The notes under the pieces are model-generated. The model saw only the letters and a list, made by a program, of their open reading frames with translations, was not told the DNA's origin and did no database searches. From Candidatus Sulfotelmatobacter sp. (GTDB lineage Bacteria; Acidobacteriota; Terriglobia; Terriglobales; Acidobacteriaceae), in NCBI GenBank assembly GCA_030041215.1, contig JASHOH010000058.1, positions 1 through 64,000 of the forward strand: DNA of 64,000 nucleotides, given 5' to 3'. This document shows, in pieces, positions 15,420 to 24,445 of this stretch; the stretch's first letter is position 1; every line of letters starts with the position of its first letter. A program made the position numbers and the translations under genes.

Positions 15420-16823
15420 TCACGCCGCAACGCTGTCTTGAGCCTCAATCTGCCCGGCGCGAATTGCTTTCAAAAGTTGGTCGTAATCGCGTTCGGTTTG
15501 GTCGGCGTAAGCGGCGGCGAACTTCGCAAGCGCACAATCGAATACATCATTCTTGCCGAGATATCCCGCAATCAGGGCGGCGTCTCCAGTGCGGGCATGA
15601 GCTCGCGCCAGCGTCCATCCGCAAATCGCCACATATTCGAGCCAGTCGCCCTTCGGCATTTCGAGATCAATTTTCATTCTCATATCGCGAAGCTGGCGAA
15701 AATAATAGCTGTGGCCTTCGTCGTCTCGCGTCCATCCCAGAAATACGTCGCTGACCGATTGCAGCATACGTTGCCCGGTCACTACTCGCTCCCCGTGATT
15801 GGAGTAAAGGCTCTTGCCGGCATAGGGCTCGAGGACCGAGGGAAGGGCCTCTTTGCACTGGAGCAGCAAGGGATCATGTTTATCGGCCATCATTAAGACC
15901 ACGGTACAGCGGGTTCCTACGCTGCCTACTCCCACCACTTTACGAGCCACATCGAGCATGTGATAGCGGTCCAGAATCACTTGCCGCTCCGCCGGAAGCG
16001 ATTCGCGATAATGCTGGAAAATCTGGATCACGTGCTTTCGTACAAGGTCGCTGTCATGAGGGTGGTAGACCAGCGGCGGATGATCCACGATGCGTGTGCG
16101 CCCCTTCACAACTTTTGTGATTCGCGGAAACATGTGTTCCGCGGTCTGCTCTTGCGCTTTCGCCTCAGCCTGTTCCCATCGTTTTCTCGCTGCGGGGCTC
16201 TTCGCTTCCTTTATGAATACCTCGGCGCCGATGTGCGAGTACCAAACCTCCAGGGCGCGCATGTGAGCGTACCGGCGCATGTGCTCACGATAGGACTGGG
16301 CCATGGTCAGGACGGCGCCTCCGCACTGCCGCCCTCCCAGCCCGAGTTCACGCGATGCGAGGACAATGCTCGCCGCTAAACGCTTGATGTCCCATTCCCA
16401 GGGAGCCGGAAGCGTTTCATCGAAATCGGTGACGTCAAACACCAACCGGCGCTCGGGGCTGGCAAATCCCCCGAAATTCGCCGCGTGGCAATCGCCGCAC
16501 GCCTGTACCTCAATTCCCGTCACAGGAGTCTTCGACAAGTCCCACGCCATAGCCGCCGCCGAACCTCGGAAGAATGAGAAAGGAGATTGCCGCATGCGGC
16601 CATACCGGATGGGCAAAAGTTCGGGTAGCCGCCAGCGGTCTAACTCCCGCAGCGTGGCAATGGGGTCGGGGCGGTCGGCGGCGACGACCCACTCACAATG
16701 GGAACTCCGCGGAACTTTTTTTCGCAAAGCTTTCCCCGCGCTCATGCGCTCGGCAGGGCTCGGCCCGATAACAACGGCCTGCCGACCCAGCTTGCTGTCA
16801 GCCTTTTTTGTTTGCGCGCTCAT
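15420..16823 (-). CDS. DUF2252 domain-containing protein
   Basis: 467 residues, normal for DUF2252. The family is thought to have a kinase-like fold; matching segments here are the HAANFG motif in ACGDCHAANFGGFASPERR and the acidic VFDVTDFDETLPAPWEWD, reminiscent of the catalytic loop and DFD motif of aminoglycoside-type kinases. Also present are RYGRMRQSPFSFFRG near the N-terminus and GWTLARAHARTGD near the C-terminus, both typical of the family. There is no signal peptide, so it is cytoplasmic. Biochemical role is unknown. The gene is single and convergent with the VWA gene. No strong ribosome site is visible before the ATG. Confidence 0.9.
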   Translation of the reverse strand: MSAQTKKADSKLGRQAVVIGPSPAERMSAGKALRKKVPRSSHCEWVVAADRPDPIATLRELDRWRLPELLPIRYGRMRQSPFSFFRGSAAAMAWDLSKTPVTGIEVQACGDCHAANFGGFASPERRLVFDVTDFDETLPAPWEWDIKRLAASIVLASRELGLGGRQCGGAVLTMAQSYREHMRRYAHMRALEVWYSHIGAEVFIKEAKSPAARKRWEQAEAKAQEQTAEHMFPRITKVVKGRTRIVDHPPLVYHPHDSDLVRKHVIQIFQHYRESLPAERQVILDRYHMLDVARKVVGVGSVGTRCTVVLMMADKHDPLLLQCKEALPSVLEPYAGKSLYSNHGERVVTGQRMLQSVSDVFLGWTRDDEGHSYYFRQLRDMRMKIDLEMPKGDWLEYVAICGWTLARAHARTGDAALIAGYLGKNDVFDCALAKFAAAYADQTERDYDQLLKAIRAGQIEAQDSVAA

Positions 16824-16963
16824 GGCTTACACCCAAAGTGCTGTATCTTAGCACCGGAAGCATGTGCACGTGAGGAACGGTGTTGGTGAAGAGGATGGAA
16901 GCATGACTTTGCGGTAAGCTTTAGCCTAACGTATAGATCGAAGTAGTAAACGAAAGGAGAGCT

Positions 16964-17308
16964 ATGTCACGTTCTTTGGCGCGTTCGAGCGTTGTGGTCT
17001 TTGTGTTGGCGTTTGTGGCTCTTTTGAGCTGGCAGGTCGCGTCGGCGCAAGAGGATGTTGTGCACATTGTTTCAGGCATTGTGAAACACGTTGACAGAGA
17101 TGCGAAGACGATCGTCGTGAAGGCTGACGATGGTGCGGAACACACGGTGAAGTGGACGGACAAGACGACCTGGGAGGGTATAAAAGAGTCCGGCAAAGGT
17201 GTTAAGGAGGGTTCCAAGGTCTCCGTGAAATACACCGAGAAGGCCGGTGAGAAAACGGCTGTCGGCGTAAAAGACATTGGGAAGGACACTGCAAAAGCCG
17301 TTAAATAG
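16964..17308 (+). CDS. Small exported protein, DUF5666-like
   Basis: 114 residues with a perfect AAAGGAGAG ribosome site before ATG 16964. A Sec signal peptide (VVVFVLAFVALLSWQVASA) ends at AQE. The mature part of about 85 residues is Lys-rich and beta-strand-like: GIVKHVDRDAKTIVVKADDG, then HTVKWTDKTTW and GSKVSVKYTEK. This resembles periplasmic OB-fold-type proteins in which one strand describes a modification of the metal/ligand environment; the match is by pattern, not a firm family call. No function can be assigned. Confidence 0.7.
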   Translation: MSRSLARSSVVVFVLAFVALLSWQVASAQEDVVHIVSGIVKHVDRDAKTIVVKADDGAEHTVKWTDKTTWEGIKESGKGVKEGSKVSVKYTEKAGEKTAVGVKDIGKDTAKAVK

Positions 17309-17612
17309 GCAGGTTCAGGAAGGAAAGCTGTAAACACAGCTTGCTCATGAGTTCGCCGCGCGACGACGACGCTCCTTGGGGAAGCGTGGCTTATTGTGTC
17401 GTTTGATGCAGGGGGCTGACTAACATGATTTTTCCACCCGTGCCCTCGCCAGCCTGCTGAAAAAAGTGTTTTCTGGGCAGAAACGGGGGAGTTCTCGGCC
17501 AAATGCCTACAGGCGAATGTCCCCGTAAGTTGCTGATTCTGTTAGATCGGGCGAGAAGGGAGTAATTAGAAGGTTAACGCGCCGCTGAAGTTACAAAAGG
17601 CGAGAAACAGGC
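17309..17612. other. Intergenic region between convergent genes
   Basis: About 300 bases. One small hairpin (AGCTGT-AAAC-ACAGCT near 17326-17341) follows the DUF5666-like gene but lacks a T run. I see no gene, riboswitch core or tRNA. Confidence 0.5.
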
Positions 17613-19283
17613 TCAGTTTGCCTGTTCCAGAGAGGCGCGGACCGCAGACGCGGGCAGTTCATCCCCGCGGAAATATTTGGGATTGTCTTTCGCTCCCTTC
17701 GCAGCGGCTTCACGCATTTCGGGCATGGCGACGAAGGGCTTCGAGTAGTCGTTGGCGGCGTTCCAGAACAAGAATCCGATGCCGCCTTTTTCCCGGGCGG
17801 TTGCAACCTGAATCTTGATGTATTCGAGTGAATAAGTTTTTGTGCGCCAGTGGAAGGCTTGCAGCCAGGGGCGAATAACCACTCCGCTGCCTTTGGTGAT
17901 CAGCTCGAAGCGGTCCATCGATTCGGAAATAAAGTGCTCCGGGGCGTCGCCGGGGTGCGGGATGTTGTCCATGCCGAAGAAGTGCGAGGGATAGATCATG
18001 GGCGACAGCACATCGCAGTACTTCGCCATGTTCACAATGTCTTGGCCGGTGTGCGAGAGATCGACCGGGCGCTGCCAGGCCATTACCCCGAAAACGTCGA
18101 GCGAGAAGAGAACGCCGGTGGGGTGGAGTTCGGCGTAAGCTTTCTTCAAGAACGCGGTGATGACATCGGAGCGCTGCATTGCCGGGGTTTGTGACGGGCC
18201 TTTTGCGGGCAATGGTTGCGCCGAGTGACGTACGGTCCTTCTCGCGGCTGTCGCCGCGTTCGGGATGACATCGCTGTGTGGGGCTGTCGCCGCGTTCGGG
18301 ATGACATTTGTTTTAGAGACGGCCGGATCCGAATTCGTCGCCGCGTCGGCCGACGGGGCGGATGCCGCTCCATGATCTTTTTGAAATGCGAATGTGGCGT
18401 CTTTCTGGTCGCCTTCGGCCGGGAAGCGGACGTAGTCGACCTGGATTTCATCGGCGCCGGACTGGGCTACGAACTTGGCCAAAGCGATGTTGTAGTCCTG
18501 TACTTTGGGGTTGGAAGGATCGGTCCAGACGAGCTTGCCATTTTCGCGCCACGCCTGGCCGGTGCGGCGAGATTGCACGGCGAGTTCGGGATGCTCGGTA
18601 ACCAGGCGCTGGTCGCGAAAGATGGCGAGGCGTGCGATGGCGTGCATGTTCTCGGAATGCAGGAAGTGCACGAACTTGGGCAGGTCGTGAATGTAGACCG
18701 GATGCTTGCCCAGCAGGGGGTGCTCGAAGGGAATAGCGACGGTACCGTCGGAATCCTTAATGTCGAAGACGATGGCGTTGCCTCCGACTTCGCGCCAGTG
18801 GCGGATGATGCGCAGGCCGTGGTCGCTGCCGGCCATCATGCCGGTGAGATAAACGGCCCGGACTTCGAAGTCCTTTGCAACTGGTATGGTGTGCTCGACA
18901 ATGGGCGCAGGCAGAATGCCGGGGATGGTGATTTGCTCTCCGGCTTTGAGGATGTTGCCGCTCTTATTGTTGGTGGAGCGGATGGCATCGGCCAGTTCGG
19001 ATCTGGTGAGGTAGATGGTTTTGCTCAGGTATTGCCGGGCGATCGCGGGGATCGATTCACCGCGATGCGCGGTGTAGAGTTCGGTGGGCAAGGTTGCCGG
19101 TTTCGTCGTTGTTGTACTTACGGGCGTTACTTTGGCGGCCGGCGGCGCGGATGTAGACGCGGCCTGCGCGGTTTGCGCCTGGGCGGCTTCGGCGGAAGAG
19201 AAACGCGGGCTAAGCCTGATTGCGGCGGCGGCGAACAGAATGCACGAAACGGCCGCGATGATTAAGACAGACGAACGGCGCAA
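17613..19283 (-). CDS. LysM plus putative glycoside hydrolase (DUF4015-type) exported protein
   Basis: 556 residues. The start is TTG 19283, supported by GGAGG five bases upstream and no better ATG. Signal anchor in residues 5-21, then an Ala/Thr-rich linker, a LysM-like module (about 68-122: HRGESIPAIARQYL, LKAGEQITIPG) that would bind peptidoglycan glycans, and a TIM-barrel putative glycosidase domain. That domain shows VRAVYLTGMMAGSD, AIVFDIKDSDG, DEIQVDYVRFP and FSLDVFGVMAW, with DVLSPMIYPSHF. These match the DUF4015 family; acidic residues in DYVRFP and SLDVFG are plausible catalytic groups. Residues about 320-360 are odd: a 12-residue duplicated unit (NVIPNAATAPHS / DVIPNAATAARR) derived from a DNA repeat interrupts the domain. 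Expected location is the periplasm. Confidence 0.85.
   Translation of the reverse strand: MRRSSVLIIAAVSCILFAAAAIRLSPRFSSAEAAQAQTAQAASTSAPPAAKVTPVSTTTTKPATLPTELYTAHRGESIPAIARQYLSKTIYLTRSELADAIRSTNNKSGNILKAGEQITIPGILPAPIVEHTIPVAKDFEVRAVYLTGMMAGSDHGLRIIRHWREVGGNAIVFDIKDSDGTVAIPFEHPLLGKHPVYIHDLPKFVHFLHSENMHAIARLAIFRDQRLVTEHPELAVQSRRTGQAWRENGKLVWTDPSNPKVQDYNIALAKFVAQSGADEIQVDYVRFPAEGDQKDATFAFQKDHGAASAPSADAATNSDPAVSKTNVIPNAATAPHSDVIPNAATAARRTVRHSAQPLPAKGPSQTPAMQRSDVITAFLKKAYAELHPTGVLFSLDVFGVMAWQRPVDLSHTGQDIVNMAKYCDVLSPMIYPSHFFGMDNIPHPGDAPEHFISESMDRFELITKGSGVVIRPWLQAFHWRTKTYSLEYIKIQVATAREKGGIGFLFWNAANDYSKPFVAMPEMREAAAKGAKDNPKYFRGDELPASAVRASLEQAN
18246..18307. repeat. 36-bp tandem repeat inside the glycosidase-like gene
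   Basis: The 26 bases at 18246-18271 recur exactly at 18282-18307, an offset of 36 bases (12 codons), so the frame is kept. The core TTCGGGATGACAT resembles the TTCGGAATGACAT end in the intergenic repeats at 5894 and 6331. Confidence 0.85.
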
Positions 19284-19858
19284 GAGTGCCTCCGGATGAA
19301 GCTGAACCGGATGCTAACCTGTGATTATATGGGACGCTAGTTACCAGCGGTCACCTCCCCGTGTGAGTCCCGAGCTAGCTTCCTGTCTCGAGTCCGGAGT
19401 GCCGAGTTGCGAGTATCAGCAGCCATCTAGGGAACAGCCGCCCTCGGCTGTCCGATCGGAGCCAGGCTCGACTGCCGTTGGCAAGTTGTTTCCTCGGGAC
19501 TCGGTACTCGAGACTCGCTGCCACTGGGTACTGGCTCAAGGCCGTTCCTCCCCGTGCGCAAAGTATTTCCGTTCCTTTCTCTTAACTTTCCACTCCAAAT
19601 GGGCTTAATATTGCCGACGCGCATCTAACTTGCGCCATAGACAGGGCTTTTGGTAAAGGATAGCCCGCGCTATGCGTGGCCAACGGCTTGCTTATTCCAG
19701 GGGCAGCCGGGACGAAGTGGGTCAGGCCAGCGGCCGTTCCGATTGACAAAAACTGTCACTCTGGAATTAGGGGGAAAAGCGAGAAGAGGGCCTGAACCAT
19801 CCCGTCAAGAATAAAAGCCGAAGATACGGCTGGGGACAGGGCAAAAGAAGCCAAACCT
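19284..19858. other. Long intergenic region with short degenerate repeats
   Basis: About 575 bases between divergent genes. It holds GACTCGGNACTCG-like direct repeats (near 19389-19420 and 19496-19520; also 52073-52100) and a GGACAGCC/GGCTGTCC-like hairpin near 19430-19455. No ORF here has both a ribosome site and a plausible protein. Promoters for the flanking genes must lie here but are not clear. Confidence 0.5.
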
Positions 19859-21028
19859 ATGAGAACGAATCTCGCTACCGTGCTCGATCCGAACCGCCGC
19901 AGCAACGATGCTGGCGAATTTGAAGCTGCATTGCGCCGCCGCATCGTGGGGCAGGAACAGGCAATCGAAAAAGTCACGGAAATCTACCAGATGTTTCTCG
20001 CCGGTCTGAACCCGCCGGGACGTCCTGTGGGGAATCTGCTGTTCCTGGGCCCGACTGGATCGGGTAAGACGCGCGTGGTCGAAGCCATGGCTGAGGCCCT
20101 GTTTGGTGATGCGCGGGCTTGCATCAAGATTGACTGTGCCGAGTTCCAGCATTCGCACGAGATTGCGAAGCTGATCGGATCACCTCCGGGATATTTGGGA
20201 CACCGGGAGACCCATCCGCTGCTGACGCAGGAAGCGTTGAACCAATGGTTCACCGAAAAGCTGAAGCTGTCGATTCTGCTGTTTGACGAGATCGAGAAGG
20301 CCAGTGACTCGCTGTGGCAGTTGCTGCTGGGCATTCTTGACAAGGCCACACTTACCCTGGGTGACAACCGCCGCGTGGATCTTTCCCAGTGCATCATCAT
20401 TATGACTTCGAACCTAGGCGCCGGCGAGATGACGAATCTGGTGGATGGCGGGTTCGGTTTTGCGCCAAAGGCAGTCGAGGTCGACAACAATTTCGATGAA
20501 AAGATCCAGCGCACGGCGGTTGAGGCGGCAAGACGCAAGTTTACGCCAGAGTTCATGAACCGCATCGACAAGACCGTGGTGTTCAAGACGCTGCGCGATG
20601 AGCATCTGGCGCAGATTCTAGAAATCGAGCTGGGTATGGTGCAGCAGCGCGTGCTGATGTCGGCGGGAACGAACCAATTCGTGTTCAGTTGCACGGCGGG
20701 AGCGAAACAGTTTTTGCTGAAGGAAGGAACCGATCCTCGCTACGGGGCGCGGCATCTGAAGCGGGCGATCGAACGGCACCTTGTGTTCCCGATGGCGAAC
20801 CTCGTCGCGACAGGGCAGGTGAAGCTGGGTGACTTCGTCCGCGTGGATATGGTTTCGGAGAATCAGATTATTTTCGTGAAAGAGGCCGAGAATACGATGG
20901 CTCCGGTGCTGCTTGAGCGATATGGAGCAGCGGCGGCGAACATGCCGGCGGCGCGTGCGGCACGCGCGGCGGCGAATAACCGGCGGGATGTCGGGGCCAG
21001 CCCGACGCCGATCGCGGAAAGCAAGTAG
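19859..21028 (+). CDS. ClpA/B-type single-AAA+ ATPase
   Basis: 389 residues. One AAA+ module of the Clp/Hsp100 C-terminal kind: Walker A GPTGSGKT at 64-71, a pore-loop-like GSPPGYLGH, Walker B ILLFDEIEKA, sensor-1 IIMTSN, arginine finger PEFMNRID, and the Clp small domain with GARHLKRAIE (sensor 2). The N-terminal repeat domain, the first AAA module and the ClpB middle coiled coil are all absent, and there is no ClpX zinc finger. It could be a stand-alone unfoldase or remodelling factor; a ClpP-docking loop (IGF/L) was not seen. The C-terminal 40 residues are Ala/Arg-rich and disordered. The ATG at 19859 fits; the ribosome site is weak. It is monocistronic, ended by a clear terminator. Confidence 0.87.
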   Translation: MRTNLATVLDPNRRSNDAGEFEAALRRRIVGQEQAIEKVTEIYQMFLAGLNPPGRPVGNLLFLGPTGSGKTRVVEAMAEALFGDARACIKIDCAEFQHSHEIAKLIGSPPGYLGHRETHPLLTQEALNQWFTEKLKLSILLFDEIEKASDSLWQLLLGILDKATLTLGDNRRVDLSQCIIIMTSNLGAGEMTNLVDGGFGFAPKAVEVDNNFDEKIQRTAVEAARRKFTPEFMNRIDKTVVFKTLRDEHLAQILEIELGMVQQRVLMSAGTNQFVFSCTAGAKQFLLKEGTDPRYGARHLKRAIERHLVFPMANLVATGQVKLGDFVRVDMVSENQIIFVKEAENTMAPVLLERYGAAAANMPAARAARAAANNRRDVGASPTPIAESK

Positions 21029-21157
21029 CTTCTAGCTTTTAGCTGGTCGCTAGCCCGGCATGCTGGAATTGGAAAAACATAGGATTGTTTTAGCTGGAAG
21101 CTAGCAGCTTCGTTGGTAGGTAGCAGACTCGCTTGACTCCGCATCTCGCGAGCGTTC

Positions 21158-21187
21158 GGCGCCGGACTAAAGTCCGGCGCCTTTTTC
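21158..21187 (+). terminator. Strong intrinsic terminator after the AAA+ gene
   Basis: GGCGCCGGACT pairs perfectly with AGTCCGGCGCC over 11 base pairs, with a two-base nominal loop, and is followed by TTTTTC. It lies about 130 bases after the AAA+ stop codon. Confidence 0.9.
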
Positions 21188-21401
21188 TTGGTCTGAAAAT
21201 TCGCACGGCCGAGCCGACTAACGTGACTGAGTTCCCACACGAAGGCGTGATAAGGGTCCTAGGGGTTGGACTAACCGACAGGCGGTGTCACAGAAGATAC
21301 AAAGAATCTCGCGTGCAGTTGAATTGTCCTATGTGCAAACTGCACCACTACCTTCAAAAAAGCAGGAATGAGCAATCCCAGGTTATGTTAGCCTCCCCAG
21401 C

Positions 21402-22517
21402 GTGAGAAATCTGCGAACACAAGAAGTCTCGAGTTTCCGGCTGCGGCGCCATCATCTTCTTGATGAAGCGCCCGCCGACCCCGTCACCATTTGCCGCGAT
21501 GTTTGTGGAGTTCAAGCGCAGGTGATGTCGGCGGCATATTTGCAACTTTGGGCACGCAATCATGCGCTCAGGCGCGGCCAGATCGAAGACGCGCTTTGGA
21601 AAAAGCGCACTCTCGTTAAGACCTCGCTGATGCGGCAAACGCTGCATTTTATCCCTACGGACGAATTTCCCCTGTACATTTCTGCACTACGAGCCTCCCG
21701 CAGGGCTGGCGTGCTGCGCGTCATGGCGCGATGCGGTATCAGCGAAGAAGAGGCCGATGCCATGACGCCGGTGATTTTGCGGACGCTGGCGGACGGGCCT
21801 TGCGGCCGGGCGGAGATTGTTGCGGCGCTTCGTCCCAAGGCGAACAAGGCGGTTCGCTTCTGGATTGAGAACTCCTGGGGACTGGTGCGCTTGCCCGTGG
21901 CGGACGGGCTGATCTGCTATGGCAACGGCGAGAACAATGAGGCGAATTTCATCCGCGTGGACCACTGGCTGCCGAAACTGAAGATGAAATTAATGCCGGC
22001 GTACGAGGCGCAGAGCACCTTGCTGCGAAAATATCTGCGGGCCTATGGCCCGGCGACGCTGGCTGATTTTTCCCACTGGGCGGGGATTCCGATTGCTGAG
22101 GTGAAAGCGCTCGGGCCGCATGCGGATTCTGAGATCGTAGAAATCTCCAGCGGCAAGCAGCCATTGCTGATGGCGCGGGAAGATGTTGGCGAGTTAGGAA
22201 AAGCTGCCACGCAATCGAGTTCGATCCGCCTGCTGCCGAATTTTGATGTTTACCTGCTCGCGCATCGAGAGAAAGATCATCTGCTCAGCGATCAGCATTA
22301 CAAGCGCGTGTATCGGAATCAGGGATGGATTTCTCCGGTGGTGCTGATTGATGGCGCGATCGCCGGAGTGTGGGGATATGAATCGCGAGGCAAGAAGTTC
22401 GAGGTAAAGATTGAGCCCTTCGCAAAGTTGTCGAAGGCCGAGCGCAGTGGGATTGAGCATGAGGCGGAGGAGTTAGGCAGGTTTTATGGGAGCGAGGTTC
22501 AGGTCAGGTTCGAGTAA
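21402..22517 (+). CDS. Winged-helix DNA-binding domain protein (HTH_42 / YcaQ-AlkX-like)
   Basis: 371 residues from a GTG at 21402; no strong ribosome site is visible, so the start is provisional. The pattern (QEVSSFRLRRHHLLDEAPADP at the N-terminus, CGVQAQVMSAAYLQLWAR, KTSLMRQTLHFIPTDEF, LLPNFDVYLLAHREKDHL, and WGYESRGKKFEVKIEPF) matches the winged-helix family that includes E. coli YcaQ and Streptomyces AlkX-type glycosylases. The YcaQ relatives unhook interstrand DNA crosslinks using a QxQ motif; here the corresponding place reads VQAQ, which agrees. A role in DNA repair is therefore plausible but not proved; many members are uncharacterised. Confidence 0.8.
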   Translation: MRNLRTQEVSSFRLRRHHLLDEAPADPVTICRDVCGVQAQVMSAAYLQLWARNHALRRGQIEDALWKKRTLVKTSLMRQTLHFIPTDEFPLYISALRASRRAGVLRVMARCGISEEEADAMTPVILRTLADGPCGRAEIVAALRPKANKAVRFWIENSWGLVRLPVADGLICYGNGENNEANFIRVDHWLPKLKMKLMPAYEAQSTLLRKYLRAYGPATLADFSHWAGIPIAEVKALGPHADSEIVEISSGKQPLLMAREDVGELGKAATQSSSIRLLPNFDVYLLAHREKDHLLSDQHYKRVYRNQGWISPVVLIDGAIAGVWGYESRGKKFEVKIEPFAKLSKAERSGIEHEAEELGRFYGSEVQVRFE

Positions 22518-22655
22518 ATTCTTCTTGTTGCCCGTCGCCAAAACTGCTCATTCCCGTATAAAAGAGGTGCCTGTATGCGCAAGTGCGCAAGGCTCTCCTT
22601 CGCGCATTTTGCGGCGTTTCTTTGCGAACTTCGCGGTTTAAGATTTTGACCTGCC

Positions 22656-24014
22656 TCACACCGCGATTCCTGCCACTGCTTGATGAACAACTTCAGGCTG
22701 CGCGGGCCTGTTTCCGGCCTCAATCTCATCGAGATATTTTTCAAACTCAACCAGCTTGGGCGCGATCGGCCGCTCGCCCTCGTAAACTCCGGCCAGCACG
22801 TCGGTCGTCTTCAGCCCGTTTCCAGTGATGCAGAGGACGGTCGTCTCCCCAGGCAGAATGCGGTCCTGGCGATACAGTTTGCCCGCGCAGCCGACGGTCA
22901 CACCTCCGGCCGTTTCGGTGAAAATGCCTTCGGTTTCGGCGAGCAGGCGAATCGAGTCGATTACCTCTGGATCGCTCACGTCTTCGCTCCATCCGCCTGT
23001 ATTCTTGATGGCCTTGATCGCATAGTGTCCGTCGGCGGGATTGCCAATGGCCAGCGAGCGCGCAATGGTCGATGGCTTCTGAGGTTCGATCTCGCTGCTG
23101 CCAGTTTTTACGGCAGTTGAAATCGGAGAACATCCCGTAGCCTGCGCTCCGAAAAATTTCACCGGTTTTTCTTCAACCAGCCCCAGCTTCACCAGCTCGT
23201 CGAATGCCTTCTTGATCTTGATAATCAGCGACCCACCTGCCATGGGGACGACCACGTTATCCGGCAGCCGCCATCCCAGTTGCTCGGCTATCTCGAAACC
23301 GACGGTTTTGGACCCCTCGGAGTAATAAGGACGCAAGTTCACGTTGACGAATCCCCAGTTGCGCTCCTCGGCAATCTGCGAGCACAACCGGTTCACCTGA
23401 TCGTAGCTGCCCGATATGCGCACAACATTCGCCCCGAAAACTTGCGTGCCGAGAATCTTCGCCGGTTCCAGGTCCGCCGGGATGAAAATCCACGCCTTCA
23501 ATCCCAGCCGCGCCGCGTGGGCAGCCACGGCATTCGCGAGATTTCCCGTGGAAGAGCAGGCCACCGTGTCGAACCCGAAAGCGCGCGCCTGCGCCAAGGC
23601 AACGGCGACCACGCGATCTTTGAAACTCAAAGTCGGCAGGCAGACGGAATCATTCTTAATGTAAAGATTCTCCGCCGCAGTTTTCCCATCACCGTTCCCG
23701 CCGGCCAATTTCTCCGCGAGCTGCGGCGCGCGAAACAGCGGAGTGAACCCCACGGGCAGCCGCGGCTCAAATCCCGCGGGCAGCGGCAGCAAATCAGAAT
23801 ATCGCCACATGTTCGGGGCGCGCTGCGTAATGTGCTCGCGGATCGTCCTTACGGGATCAGTCGTCCCCTCACCCAGCAGATAGCGGATCCAATCGTAGTC
23901 GTAGGCGATTTCGAGAGGAGAGAAACACTCTTCGCAGATGGAGCGGGGTTGGTTGCCAAATCTGTGTCCGCATTCGCGGCAGCGGAGTTCGTAGTGAGTT
24001 TGGTCGGTCGACAT
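22656..24014 (-). CDS. thrC: Threonine synthase
   Basis: 452 residues. Converts O-phosphohomoserine to threonine with PLP. An N-terminal rubredoxin-like zinc knuckle (Cys12, Cys15, Cys27, Cys30: CREC, CEEC) precedes the fold-type II PLP domain. The PLP lysine is Lys132 in LPTLSFKDR; the phosphate loop and substrate segments include SSTGNLANAVAAHAARLG and PMAGGSLI. ATETGG-type segments (TEGIFTETAGGVT) and CITGNGLKTTD complete the enzyme. The gene is preceded on its own strand by a promoter, a SAM-I riboswitch and a terminator hairpin, so it should be switched off when S-adenosylmethionine is high. No other thr or met genes are adjacent. Confidence 0.95.
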   Translation of the reverse strand: MSTDQTHYELRCRECGHRFGNQPRSICEECFSPLEIAYDYDWIRYLLGEGTTDPVRTIREHITQRAPNMWRYSDLLPLPAGFEPRLPVGFTPLFRAPQLAEKLAGGNGDGKTAAENLYIKNDSVCLPTLSFKDRVVAVALAQARAFGFDTVACSSTGNLANAVAAHAARLGLKAWIFIPADLEPAKILGTQVFGANVVRISGSYDQVNRLCSQIAEERNWGFVNVNLRPYYSEGSKTVGFEIAEQLGWRLPDNVVVPMAGGSLIIKIKKAFDELVKLGLVEEKPVKFFGAQATGCSPISTAVKTGSSEIEPQKPSTIARSLAIGNPADGHYAIKAIKNTGGWSEDVSDPEVIDSIRLLAETEGIFTETAGGVTVGCAGKLYRQDRILPGETTVLCITGNGLKTTDVLAGVYEGERPIAPKLVEFEKYLDEIEAGNRPAQPEVVHQAVAGIAV

Positions 24015-24065
24015 GGGCTAGTCGCTTTCGCGAATAGCTGAGGACGAGCCGGAAAAAGCGGCCTT

Positions 24066-24105
24066 AAAAGCAAAGGCCTCTTTTTCCAGGAAAAGGAAAA
24101 GAGGC
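24066..24105 (-). terminator. Riboswitch-linked terminator upstream of thrC
   Basis: On the minus strand, GCCTCTTTTCC pairs with GGAAAAAGAGGC around a short loop and is followed by CTTTGCTTTT. It lies between the SAM aptamer and thrC, where an expression-platform terminator is expected. Confidence 0.8.
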
Positions 24106-24132
24106 TATCGGATGCAGCTACAGCTCGCAGCC

Positions 24133-24250
24133 GAATCTCATGTTCCCTGTTTCCAGGAGAGAGTTGGCACCAGCCAGCCGCGATATATGATCGCGGTGCG
24201 GTTGCCGTGGCGTCCTAGGGCTCGTCCCTCAGCCACTCTGCATGAAATTC
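24133..24250 (-). promoter_or_regulatory. SAM-I (S-box) riboswitch aptamer
   Basis: Read on the minus strand, the conserved S-box blocks occur in order: AGAGTGGCTGAGGGAC, GCCC, GCCACGGCAACC, a variable P3 (GCGAT/ATCGC), GGTGCCAA, a P4 hairpin (CCTG-GAAA-CAGG), and CATGAGA. P1 is a ten-base-pair helix between GAATTTCATG (24241-24250) and CATGAGATTC (24133-24142), with one G-U pair. P2 forms from GTGGC and GCCAC. Known S-boxes bind S-adenosylmethionine and usually stop transcription of methionine-related genes. Confidence 0.93.
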
Positions 24251-24283
24251 AGGTCCACCCTCGCGGTTGGACTTGTAGCGCTT

Positions 24284-24311
24284 ATTCTACAAAAACTGCC
24301 ATGGGAGTCAA
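24284..24311 (-). promoter_or_regulatory. Sigma-70-type promoter of the thrC leader
   Basis: On the minus strand, TTGACT (24306-24311) and TAGAAT (24284-24289) are 16 bases apart. Transcription should start around 24276, some 25 bases before the aptamer's P1. Confidence 0.7.
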
Positions 24312-24445
24312 GGGGCTAGATCACAGCACTTTGGGTCATGGCCAAACCCAGCTGCCCGCCTGTAACGCTGTTCAAGAAGCAGCCGAGTCGAGGTGTACAA
24401 TCTGTTGCGCTTCCTCAGAATTTTAAAGCTCTTGGGAAAGGAACT

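Noticed and set aside
18246-18307. CRISPR-like spaced repeat
   Set aside because: Only two units of 26 bases with a 10-base gap inside a coding gene, no cas genes; it is a tandem duplication.
18216-19265. Plus-strand ORF of 349 codons
   Set aside because: Antisense to the LysM/DUF4015 gene; Gly/Asp/Arg-rich low-complexity translation with no motifs.
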